Source: Lithospermum erythrorhizon (lineage: Eukaryota > Streptophyta > Magnoliopsida > Boraginales > Boraginaceae). Taken from it: a DNA stretch of 64,000 nucleotides. The DNA lies in assembly GCA_019722365.1 (NCBI GenBank), contig JADFUC010001135.1, positions 248,001 through 312,000 of the forward strand, in the 5' to 3' direction. The stretch's first letter is position 1; the number at the start of each line of letters is the position of its first letter. A program made the position numbers and the translations under genes. The notes beneath the pieces were generated by a model, which worked only from the letters and a program-made list of their open reading frames with translations, was not told the DNA's origin and did not search any database. This document shows positions 48,601 to 58,725 of the stretch, one piece after another.

Positions 48601-49153
48601 AAGTTGCAGGGAAAAAATATGTATAATAGCACCTTAAGAATATGTTACACTATTAACCCGTTAAGGCGGGAGCCTCTTCAAAGGCATTGGGGCATGCTAA
48701 TGTAATGTAATGGATTAAGCCGACGCTCATAAACTCCAATTTTCTACTTCTACTGCATTGATATTACAAGTGAACTATGTCATTCTAGAAGAAAAGAACA
48801 TAAGAATGGAAACCTTCTCATCCACATATTTTCAAGAATTAACATCCAAGGGAAAAAATTAGCTAAAATTTTGAAGAAGTCAACAAAACTAAGATGGAGG
48901 CATTACCATCTGAAAAGGAAACTGCATTTAAGGGGTGCCCATTGGAGAACTTGAACTCTGAATTATGATTTGGTTGAATTTTGGAACAAATACCAACAAT
49001 CCATCTTGAAGAATGAGTGGTTCTGGAGGTTGTTGTACCATCAGTAGTCACAAAGTTTCTACCAAAAAATGATTTATGATGAAAGTGCTTATGGGCATAA
49101 GCTGATATTGTGGATGATGAAGATGCATAAATGCTCATCAACTGGTTAGCCAT
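45612..49153 (-). CDS. G6PDH: Glucose-6-phosphate 1-dehydrogenase, plastidial, 10 exons
   Basis: Exons from 5' to 3': 49153-48907, 48464-48301, 48174-48080, 47997-47883, 47412-47207, 47125-46976, 46896-46776, 46513-46284, 46196-45996, 45861-45612. The sum is 1,779 bp, 592 residues, all joins GT-AG and in frame. Residues 1 to about 80 are serine/threonine/histidine-rich and lack acidic residues at the start, a chloroplast transit peptide. GASGDLA at 112-118 is the nucleotide-binding loop. RIDHYLGKE at 276-284 is the substrate-binding and catalytic signature. The end [13 protein letters not shown] is typical. The enzyme oxidises glucose-6-phosphate with NADP+ to start the oxidative pentose phosphate pathway. 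Cys164 and Cys172 (TCRVDKKENC) match the spacing of the regulatory thiol pair of P1-type plastid isoforms, which are inhibited by thioredoxin reduction in the light. Arabidopsis G6PD1 is the closest by memory. Confidence 0.95.
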
Positions 49154-49755
49154 GCAGTTGTTTGATCACTCTCATTCATCAACCATTAGATTAATATCAG
49201 AATATAAGAACAAAATGAAGAAGAAGAAACGTCGTTTTCATATAGTTATTGTGTCTTTGCTCAAAGCTTTCAAGATTTCTATTTGAAACGAAACCTCATC
49301 CATTTGTATCTGTGGATTATGTTGTTTAACAAAATACAGATTATGTGGACCCTTCTTACCTTCATTTCTATAACTTTTTCGACAAATGGTATGGTACATC
49401 ACTTAAATTTCATTAATTTACTATTTATATTCATTATCAATTCATTTCGATTGTGACTATTTCACTCAGGCCCGTAGAACGATCTCGGCGATTACTCAAA
49501 AATACCGACTCAAACGTTTCGATTCTCAAGCTCAAACATAGAGTAGAACGTTAGAATTGGGAGCCTATTTAACCCAGACTGAAATTTAACCTAAGTTCGA
49601 ACATGTTCGGCTCGGTCGATGATGATTTCAATTGATTACATGATCTAAGTTAAGAATTAATTGATTACTCCTTTTGTTTTTATTTTTTTATTGTTTCTAG
49701 CCATTATTGCACATATATAGATTAAAGAAAATAAAAATTAGTCAAAAAGTACAAT

Positions 49756-49841
49756 AAAAACTCTATAAATTAATACTCGGTAAATTAATAATTTTTGAAA
49801 CCACTACGTAGTTTTTCTGCTTATTAATTTATAGAGTTTTT
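49756..49841. repeat. Short inverted repeat (20-bp perfect arms), MITE-like
   Basis: AAAAACTCTATAAATTAATA (49756-49775) and its exact complement at 49822-49841 enclose 46 bp. The CTCTATAAATTAATA type is known to me as a scattered plant repeat. No target duplication could be defined. Confidence 0.6.
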
Positions 49842-50196
49842 ACCGATATTGAAAAATGTAAAATGACAATTTTGAATTATATCATTGATTGGTTAATACT
49901 CATAAGAAAGACTAGTCAAAAGCACATCAAAATGTAAATACAAAACGTAAGTGAGTATGTGTATTAACTAATTATAATTATAATTATATTTTATCCTTAT
50001 TTGTAGAAACTTCTCTTTCTTACATTCATTCTAATCTACACAAAGCTATTGTGGTAATTGCTGTATTTAATTGAGAATAATTTATTTCTACTTTGATCAT
50101 TCATATGTATATGATAAGTCTGATTTTGTAGTTTTCTATTGTATGTAAATCAATATTCAATTCTGAATATTTGGTTTATCATAAGAGTATTGTAGA

Positions 50197-50240
50197 TTTA
50201 GTAGACATTCATCTAAATTTTAGTAGACATTCATCTAAAT
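50197..50240. repeat. 22-bp tandem duplication
   Basis: TTTAGTAGACATTCATCTAAA occurs twice in direct succession with only the joining base differing. Confidence 0.85.
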
Positions 50241-51121
50241 TTTCTCAATTTATTAGAATTATAAATAATGTAGATTAAAGGTATGTTTGTTAAATTTAAA
50301 AATTGGAATCGATCTGAAATTTGAATTCTGACTATAAGTAACTGAATATTGAATGACTGAAAATAAATTATAACTGAATTTGAATACTAATTATATTTAC
50401 TTGTTTGATAACCATTGAAAAAAAGACTTAAACTAAATGAATAATACTACAATAGATAAATAAATAATAAATATTACTCCCCCATTTCAAAATACATGAT
50501 CATCTAGAAAAAAATTAATTTTTTACAATAGTTGATTGTTTGCATTTTTAATATAATGCTTTTACAAAACCCCAAAATACTTACATTTTCAATCTAGCTA
50601 TTTACAATCCTAATGTAACTTTTCAATATTCCTTACTAAATATTTTTATCTAAACAATCATATATTTTCAACAGAAGATTAATTAAAGTATAAATAGTAT
50701 ATATATTAGTCTATTACCTTTGTATATAATTATACAATATACTATTTATATTGTTGATGAACTTTTTTGAAATATATTTATACAATCTACGAAAATATAG
50801 CACAAAAATTAACAATGAGTGTTATACAAACATCACAGATGAATCCTATGAATCAAGTACCAAACTCCGAATACAATCTTCAGACTTCAGCCAACCAATA
50901 ATTCATTACAGATGGCAATCATATAGTAGCATAATCATAATTATTACATGTTCCATAAATTGTTTGTAGAAGAAAAAGGAAAAACAAACAGAGTAGATCA
51001 TCTTGTTGGCAGGCTCGTTATTCCCATTATTATCATGCATTTCAGACATATGAACTGCAGTAGTTAGTTTAGTTAATTTAAACAATTTAAAGTAGTTAAT
51101 TCGGAGTAATATGTAGTACCT

Positions 51122-52075
51122 TTAGTCTCTCAATCGTTGAAAGAAGTTCCGAATTTGAACATTCTGAATGTGACGGATTTTGTCGTAATCTTCTCCTTCT
51201 TCACCATCCGCATTAAGCGTAACTCTTTTCACAAACTCTCGAGGCATCAAATCAATAATGAGTTGTTTGAGAGAAGCGACAAATCTCAGTCCATCAGGAA
51301 TCATCTTCAAATTCGGATGGAAAGACTATAAAGAAGTGGCATTGCTCCATTTTCTATAACGAGAGATTTTAGTCAGGAAACCCATAGCATGGCAAGTCAT
51401 TTTGATCCCTGTAAAGTAACCAGCATCTAGTTTAGACTTGTCAAATTTGGAAGCTTTCCCAGTGTGATTAGTGCATCTGTATCCATTTCGCAGCGCCTTA
51501 ACTCTAAGGTGAATAGGTTCCTGCCCAATCCATCTCTGTACTCCGGCAATGCGTTTATTGGCCAAGAAAAACAACTCCTCCAATAATGGCAAACAAACCT
51601 CATCAGTTCCATCTATTAAAAGTGTTAAGAATTGCAAGCGCTTTAATTTGTTAACTTGATTTATAAATTCTTGCAACCCATTATCCCTCATTTCTGAACG
51701 GCAGATAGATGCTCCTAATGATCGGAGATTATCAAGGTGAAAAGATGTTTTGCATGGCAATGGTTATTGTTGCTGACTCCATCAAGAATCTCAAGCTTGT
51801 TTAATCCATCCAGTGAATCAAAATCCCTTTCTCATCTTCTGAGGGTTAAATTTAAGGTCATGTGGAAGGTACAAATGCTTCAGATATTGTGTAATTTCCA
51901 GATAAATATTGAATATCCACCTTATTCCACAGCCAGTGAGATCAAGAGTTTCCAATAGGCTGAGGTTGCTCACTGCTGATAATGCTTTCATAAAGACAGA
52001 ATTTCTTTAATCTTGAGATATCTCAAATGGATAAGTTTCCAATCGAGGAGGGAAGTTTCAAAGAGTATTCTACGT
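51122..52075 (-). pseudogene. CNL resistance gene, LRR part
   Basis: Minus-strand frames contain leucine-rich repeats: LPSSIGNL (about 52060), a YLKHLYLPHDLKFNP block (about 51880), LDNLRSLGASICRSEMRDNG (about 51735), NKLKRLQFLTLLIDGTDE, then LFTLELRRCEMDTDALITLG and KLPNLTSLN. The last 63 codons (51310-51122) read MIPDGLRFVASLKQLIIDLM, then PREFVKRV and EGEDYDKIRHI, the usual C-terminal end of Rx-type CC-NB-LRR proteins. Small frameshifts separate the pieces, so it is not functional. It forms the 3' part of the gene whose P-loop remnant is at 53086-53490 and CC part at 58183-58518. Confidence 0.75.
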
Positions 52076-53085
52076 ACCTTCTAAAACGCTAAGCTTGTTT
52101 CTATTTTTCGCGAACACAAAATACCCTTACAAATTAAGTTATTTTATTCAAATAAATAATTATATTAATATATTTTATTTACGATGATTATAACTCATTA
52201 ATTTATCAAGCTATGTCACTGCTATTTCCTATATTTATGTATTTAATTCATAATCTATACTATATATAATGCTAGCGTGACGCATGATTACAAGCCAGTT
52301 TCAATTAATGATTTTTCTATTTTATCATCCTCGATAAATTTTTTTTATTTTAATTTCTTAGTAACTTCTTCATGGGCAGAACTGCCTAACATTATAAATT
52401 CTCCATAAACAAATATTATAAATTATTATCTACTACGTAATATTCCATAATATCACCACAGAAAATATAAAGCTTGCTTCACGCCCTCTATCTTTATTTT
52501 TTTCATGAGAACTTTTTCATCTTATTTCTTTTAGTTTTTTTAAAAAAATTTTTCATTTAAGTAATTTTATTATAAAAAATAATAAAATAATTTGTACAAG
52601 TTAGCATCAAGCGCACATATAATTGCAGAATTATAACTCATTAAATCGATGAAGGGTTACAAATACAATAATGATGAAATTGAATTTTATTAATTTCTTT
52701 AATATTTACGAAATCAGATTAATTTGACTCCTTACAACTCATAATTTCTATTAATTTTCTTTTATATCCCCAAACTTATTAATAATTTTCTTAATTTTCA
52801 AATACAATTTCTATTCTTTTGAATCTAGCCTTTGATCAATGTTTGCTTTATGAATTAAATAGACTAAGCTTATCATAAGAAGCTATAATGAATTTTATTA
52901 TTTCTTAATCCTTATGTAAATGATTAATTAAAATTAAGACTCGCTTCGAAGTTACATGAATTTTTTAATTTCTTTAATTTTTATATAAACTAAATATTGA
53001 AGCTACAATATACGTAATATGTAACATCCGGTGCATGTGAAGATTTTTTATGTTGTAACGCTTGTTGAACTTCATACATGTTTGA
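52076..53085. other. AT-rich filler inside the broken CNL gene
   Basis: About 1 kb without recognisable coding sequence. It sits where most of NB-ARC and the first LRRs should be, so those parts were deleted or replaced. Confidence 0.5.
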
Positions 53086-53490
53086 TTATGTATACATTAG
53101 AATAAAAGATATGACTAAATGAAATTTTATAATATAATTCCTCCATAACAATTTCTCGATTTGAGATATGCACAGCCATGAAAATAATTTGAAACGACGC
53201 CTCACTATCGCGGATGATGATAATTTCTCCTCAAAGTGGTTCTTTACCAATCCCCCATACCACATATGGAGACGGTAGGATGTTCTTTTCCTACTACACA
53301 CTCAACCAGTATCTCAATTCTTTCACTATCCAATCACAAATCCGTATGAGATTTATTAAAAAGCAATATAATGTCTCACAAGAGGCTGCCCGCTACTATA
53401 CTCGTCATCTTTCTTGGTCCATTATCTCGGAAATTCCATAGTCTCGTATGTTGGCGGTAAGAGAAGTGATCGTCTTCAAAAGCGAAGTCG
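53086..53490 (-). pseudogene. CNL resistance gene, P-loop region of NB-ARC
   Basis: From about 53475 the minus strand reads SLTANIRDYGISEIMDQE, the linker after the CC domain, then a degenerate block and HPTVSICGMG followed by a damaged P-loop (the family has GMGGxGKTT; here a shift and a stop disturb it). Next is SSAIVRRRFKLFSWLCISQ, the RNBS-A type block of CC-NB-LRR proteins, and IEKLLWRN. The sequence then merges into AT-rich DNA, so the kinase-2, GLPL and MHD blocks are absent. It cannot bind or switch nucleotides. Confidence 0.75.
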
Positions 53491-56400
53491 ATGTCCGAAC
53501 CTATTTAAGCATTACTGATTTGACATGCTATACAGACGCGATAATTATTTCTCTTAATATTTTTTTGATTTTTTTTTCAGTGAGCTACTAATATTCTTTT
53601 TCTTAAAATATTAAAGAGTATCTAAAAGTTATACTTGGAAATAAATTTGTATTTTCTTAACAAATTGGATCTAAGTTGATGGTAGTATATACATTGAGTT
53701 TATTTTGATCCCACCAATTTTGAAGATATATCATGATGTTTATTTCAGCAGATTTCATGACTGCATAATTTATTGCGGACATATTCTCGACGATCCATTA
53801 ACATTTCAAATGATTCACCAAAAAGTACTAGTGGGTAGAATCGTCACGACTCATTAATAATCTTCTTATCCGAGATAAAAATAACTTTATCAATATTTGA
53901 GGAATTATTAAATTGTTCAAGGTACATGTTTTAAATAAATATCGATAATATTATTTATTATTTTTAGCTATTGATAATTATTTTCATAATTTTAATTTGG
54001 AAAGAATTGTTGAATATGTAATTGGTGTTTCCTTGTGATCTCTTCAATGTTATTATCTCCAAAATCATTGTAGTATATTTCATCAAATGTCCTTACAGCG
54101 ACGTGAGCACATTTTACAATAATCATATCATGGTTTTGCCTGACAAAGATTCTTTCGACCATGGTTCAACTAATATACTTGTCCATGTAGTTTAGTTTTA
54201 GCCGATTATTCATGCATTTGTAATGTGTTTTCTCATAAATAATATGCCTTTTACGAGCTTAATCTTTCTCGCTTATTTCTAAAGTCAAGAATCGGGTGAT
54301 TTTTTTTTATACCTATTTAGCTTCGACTTATTGCTTGAAGTCGCATCCTTGCATGATTTCTCTAATTTATACGACTAAAGTTTATTGTTTAAATGAAGCA
54401 AATACATAAATATACATTAACATGTAGCACTTAATTAATTTTAAATCATGACATATATGTATTTACTAATATGTGGTTGCTCAGATAAGGCATATTAAGT
54501 TCAATTATTTATTTTTATCAAGTTGTAAGAATATTTTAAACATGGTTATAAAAATAATATACCTTGAAGCATCTATATAACTTCAAGAGGTAGGTTTTAT
54601 TTTTCTAATTTTTTGAATGCTCATTAATTTTTAATTAGTTTTAAAGTTTCATAGTCATTAGATGTCTTGTAATTAATAAAACTTTTACATGTTGAATTTA
54701 ATTCATCGGAGTTATCTTCATTTATCAAGTTGATATATATGTATGTATAATACACACACAATGTTCACATAGTGTTAAATGACAGATATGACTTATATTT
54801 ACTAAACCAATTATTTATTAATCAATTATAATTTTAACTTTATTTTCAAGAATCATCTTATGGAATCTTATTACTCAATAAATCAAGTCAAAATTTCCCA
54901 ATTTCAATTTCACAAAAAGCTCAAAAGAAAGCTTCAACTTTCCCATTTATACTTGACACAATCAATGAATGTGTATCATACGTGAAAGCTCTTGGACGTA
55001 ATTCATGTTCCAAATATCAATTTAAAAATTCAAGTAATCATCATCAAACATTGCAAGCAAGGAAATACAAATTTCATATTTAATAACTACAATTCAATTA
55101 TTTAAAGATATGTCTAATTATCAAGTTAAAAGAATATATGAGGTCGACTTATCAAAATTAGTACTCACTCCATCCCAAAATGTTCGAAATATCCAATTTT
55201 CAAATCAATTAATATGATATATACATTGTTTTTTTACCCGTTGACATCAAATTCTCAAAATTATATTTACTTTTTTCATTATTATTAGTTTTCACCCTTA
55301 TTTATAAATCTCACTCATTACTTGTCTGCGACATGTTTAATTAGTACTACAATACATATTATTGACATGATGAATTTAGAGCATATGAAAATTAATTCAT
55401 AATAACTTTTGATTGTAGTATACATATAATTTGTAACTATTTTGCTTCAAGATTATATAATTTATAGTTTAAAGTATAAAATTTTATAAATCTTGAAAAA
55501 GAAAAATTCTAAATACCAAGTGACGCAACATAATAGAAAACACGCGACCTATTTATACAAAAAGTTCTTTGTATTTGTTTTCATGAGGAGGAATATTTAG
55601 CACTAACAAAAATGCTTAAGGAACATATATTTAAAAGAATGTATATAACCTACTTATTTAAACGTCTTTGTCTTGTTGTTCATAGAAATTAGATAGTTAT
55701 ATTTTCATGCATGTCAAATGTTTATTTAAACTTCAATTTCCTCAACTTTTTTATTGTTAATATTATTCTCTCAAGTTCTTTTACTATTATCAAAGTATAT
55801 TTAACACTAAATGGAAAGTACACATCTCAATTAGATAAGAGACTAAGTTACATTAATAGAAGATTTATTATTTTAAAATTCAAATTATAGAATGACACTT
55901 AACATGTATTATTCAAATTAAAAGACTAAAATAAAGATAAAGTAAAAAGAATAAAAATAAATCAACTAACAAGTTTTTTTAGAATTAGTTATACATTATT
56001 TGAATATGATTAATAATTTAGCATTAAGATGATGTAGAAATACATTAAAATTAAAGTTATGGATTTTTAAGATACACTTGAAGATGGGTTTACTTTTAAT
56101 GATTCTTAATCATTGAACTTTCATAATTGTCTTTTAATAGCTTAATTTATGTAATTTAGTCCTTACAAAAAAGGGAAGAATAAACCACATTAACACACAT
56201 TTAATTATAATAAGAATCATAACATTGGCCAGACGCGATAAAATACGCAAATAATTTCTTTTACCGAAAATGGTACTAATTAGCTCTGTAGCGAAACATA
56301 AATTTTTTGTTATCTATCATCCTTAAAAGTCACCTTACTATTATGATATTTATTCGAGTAAAATAAAAATTTAAAAAATATTAGTTAGCTAACACAATAA

Positions 56401-56637
56401 AAGTTATTAGTATTATATGTGTTAAATATTATATATACAAATATAAAAAATATATTTAATTTTCTATTTCATTTTTGTCCACGTGTAACGGTATTTAATA
56501 TATTAATGATAAAATATAAATCTAATATGACTTATACTACGGTTTTCTATATACTTGGAGAGCAAACATAGCTATCGCATTTGTTAATTTCTTATAAGTT
56601 CGAATCAAAATATGTATCAGAATTGAAAACTATACGT
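53491..56637. other. AT-rich insertion between CNL fragments
   Basis: About 3.1 kb of AT-rich DNA that separates the CC domain from the NB-ARC remnant. No gene or clear element is readable. A Stowaway-like left end (ACTCACTCCATCCCAAAATG) near 55164 has no visible partner. Confidence 0.5.
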
Positions 56638-56764
56638 TGTAATAACCGGCTCAGAACACCTCGTCCGACTAATCGGCTCACAAGGCTGTTGGGGATTCAC
56701 GGACTGCCTCACAAACCACCATGTCTTTTCCAACACGCTTTTGTCCCACCACGCCCCTCACCGA

Positions 56765-56870
56765 GAAATCTCCTGGGGCTGGGTCACCCATCCTGGGACA
56801 CATCTCCCGTGCCAAGACGCTTAACATCGAGCTTCACAGATGAGCTTCCGAAGTTAAGATGATTCACGGT
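56765..56870 (-). repeat. 5S rRNA-like segment in the 3' LTR of Cassandra
   Basis: Read on the minus strand it has the 5S sequence around box C (GGATGGGTGACC, 56782-56793) and TTAAGCGTCTTGG-like box A sequence, plus TCCGAAGTTAAG in changed order. It is derived from, but not a working copy of, the 5S rRNA gene. Confidence 0.7.
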
Positions 56871-57227
56871 ACGGAAGAGGTACTAATCAAAGATATCAAA
56901 CATATCACAATACTGCACATTGCTGTCGGGTATTACAACCCTCCCCACTTAAATATCACCGCCCGCTGGTGCCCACAACACATCTCGTGACCGCACTCCA
57001 TCCGTGCGCGAGATCTCTGTAGTGGTCTCTACGGCCTCGCAAGAGGTGTCCCGCACTTCACAAGACACAACAAGACTTAGTAGTCTCACAAATCTCTACC
57101 GCTTTGCTCGACACCATTCAGAACGCCTGGCCCGACGCACCTGGCCTGGGCTACACAGCATCTACTTGGCCTGCCTCACAAACCACCACAAAGTGTCTTT
57201 CCAAAGAATGTCCTCACTCACGTGCTC

Positions 57228-57335
57228 ACCGAGAAATCCCACTGGTCACCCATCCTAGACTATCCCGTGTCAAGACGCTTTTAACATCGAGTTCTTACGG
57301 TATTTAGCCCGTTAAGATGCTATTCGATGGTACGA
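57228..57335 (-). repeat. 5S rRNA-like segment in the 5' LTR of Cassandra
   Basis: Box C GGATGGGTGACC is exact at 57244-57255 (minus strand), preceded by CTAGGATGG context as in 5S rRNA. The box A part (CTTAA...AAGCGTCTTG) is changed by insertions. It could still act as an RNA polymerase III promoter, but this is not shown. Confidence 0.7.
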
Positions 57336-57398
57336 GTACTAATCAAATCATATCAAACATATCACACAATGCACACATTTCAAGGGTCGGGTATTACA

Positions 57399-57809
57399 GC
57401 ATGACTAATCTTTAGAAAAGACCCTCGAGTCGATAAAACATGTGTATAGAAAATATGATTTCAAGTAATACGGAAATTCAATTTAATTTAACTTTAGAAC
57501 ACATTTGTTTATTAATTAATCATTGTTGTGAGTAGTGGAGTTATAATTACACATTTAAAAAGATTTCATGAAATAGTTATAAAAAATATATATAAAAAAA
57601 CTAAAATATAATAATTATTGTAAATTCATTAAATAATATGCTTATTGTATGATAATTTTATGTTATCCATGAAATAATTTAACAAACTTCAAACTAACTT
57701 TGTTCAAATTTGAAGATATGATTTTTTCTATGCTAACTTTATGAGACATGCGACCATGTTTTATATATGAATTAGACTGCTTAAACTTGAACAAATCATA
57801 ATCATAAGC

Positions 57810-57849
<40 letters not shown>

Positions 57850-58182
57850 GAAATCATTATATATTATACATTATATATATACATATTATTTGTATTGAAC
57901 TCAAGAAATCATAATCATAATCATACATTATATATACACATATTATTGTATTATTCATATGATGTCTAACAATGATATACATAATAATATACTATAGATA
58001 TTAGAATACATAAAAATCTTGATATTTTTATTAACCATATAACAGTTGTGTAATTATTAAATGTAGTAAATTTTTAAGTTCAAATTAAATGATTACTATT
58101 TGTGAATTAATGTCTATTAATTAGAGTATTTGGGAGAGGGCATAAATGTCTTTAAAAAAAACATCAAGTCATATTCACACTT
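57399..58182. other. AT-rich spacer with (TA)n between Cassandra and the CC domain
   Basis: No gene. Contains a (TA)n run at 57812-57844 and short repeated TTATATATACA words. Confidence 0.5.
57812..57844. repeat. (TA)n microsatellite
   Basis: About 16 uninterrupted TA units. Confidence 0.9.
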
Positions 58183-58518
58183 TTAGAAGGTATATAGATG
58201 GTAACATTCGTTCATGATGCATGCAAATCGATTAAGCTTCCTTGTGACACCTCCTCCTCTACGAGACTTTACTTTGATGGCATATGTTTCGATCAAATTC
58301 TCGGCTTCATATGCAATATTTCTTGCACTTAACACCCATTCAAGAGCCCTGGTATTTCCACTACCCTCTGGATTTCCTACACCCTCCCTCAAAAACCAAC
58401 GCATAGTGTTGAGTTGTTCCTCAAGTTCACCAACTTGATCCTTTAGGAATTTCCCTTCTTCAACCACAAGTTTTCCAATAGTTTCAAGAACGAAAGCGAA
58501 AACAGCTTCCTCGGCCAT
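58183..58518 (-). CDS. CNL resistance gene, CC (Rx_N) domain, open but truncated
   Basis: An open frame of 111 codons starts MAEEAVFAFVLETIGKLVVE and continues with the Rx-type coiled-coil: LKDQVGELEEQLNTMRWFL, then ALEWVLSARNIAYEAENLIE, where AENLIET corresponds to the EDVID-type motif. It ends KLNRFACIMNECYHLYTF-stop. In complete CC-NB-LRR genes the sequence continues after this last segment into a linker and NB-ARC; here foreign AT-rich DNA follows. So this is the 5' end of the broken gene whose other parts lie at 53086-53490 and 51122-52075. It has an ATG and no internal stop, so a CC-only protein is possible. Whether it is expressed is unknown. Confidence 0.7.
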   Translation of the reverse strand: MAEEAVFAFVLETIGKLVVEEGKFLKDQVGELEEQLNTMRWFLREGVGNPEGSGNTRALEWVLSARNIAYEAENLIETYAIKVKSRRGGGVTRKLNRFACIMNECYHLYTF

Positions 58519-58555
58519 TTGATCAAGTAGACTGAATAATTTATTTTAGGAAAAG

Positions 58556-58725
58556 AAGAGAGTTTATGTTATAGGTTTGAGAAGAGAGTTTATGTATAGT
58601 TTTGAGTATTTGAGAATGAGAGTTTCTGTATAGGTTTGAGTCTTTGAGAATGAGAATTTCTATATAGGTTTGAGAATGAGAGTATCTGTATAGGTTTGAG
58701 TCTTTGAGAATGAGAGTTTATTGTG
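58556..58725. repeat. Minisatellite upstream of the CC domain
   Basis: About five imperfect units built from GAATGAGAGTTTCTGTATAG and GTTTGAGTCTTTGA, unit length about 25-40 bp. It starts about 40 bp upstream of the CC start codon, thus in its 5' leader or promoter. Confidence 0.8.

Larger units (their letters stand above)
49154..51121. other. G6PDH upstream region and AT-rich spacer
   Basis: Contains the G6PDH 5' leader and promoter (first few hundred bases) and then AT-rich DNA with an 86-bp inverted repeat at 49756-49841 and a 22-bp tandem duplication at 50197-50240. No further gene is supported. Confidence 0.5.
56638..57398 (-). mobile_element. Cassandra TRIM retrotransposon carrying 5S rRNA-like sequence
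   Basis: 761 bp on the minus strand. Two LTRs of about 280-300 bp (57398-57117 and 56937-56638) both start TGTAATACCCGAC. The 5' LTR is followed by TGGTGTCGAGC, a near match to the initiator tRNA-Met primer site. The 3' LTR is preceded by a GTGGGGAGGGT polypurine tract. Each LTR contains sequence of the 5S rRNA gene in the same direction as the LTR. There is no coding capacity. These are the defining marks of the Cassandra family of terminal-repeat elements in miniature. Confidence 0.85.

Noticed and set aside
55164..55420. Stowaway-like left end ACTCACTCCATCCC
   Set aside because: No matching right end or paired TA flank found, so no element can be called.
56581..57307. Plus-strand frames of 93, 84 and 67 codons, proline- and threonine-rich
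   Set aside because: They are the antisense reading of the Cassandra element with its 5S-like parts, not a gene.
56765..57335. Two genuine 5S rRNA genes
   Set aside because: Only the box C part is exact; box A is altered, the 120-bp gene is incomplete, and the copies sit inside LTRs with primer site and purine tract, so Cassandra explains them better.
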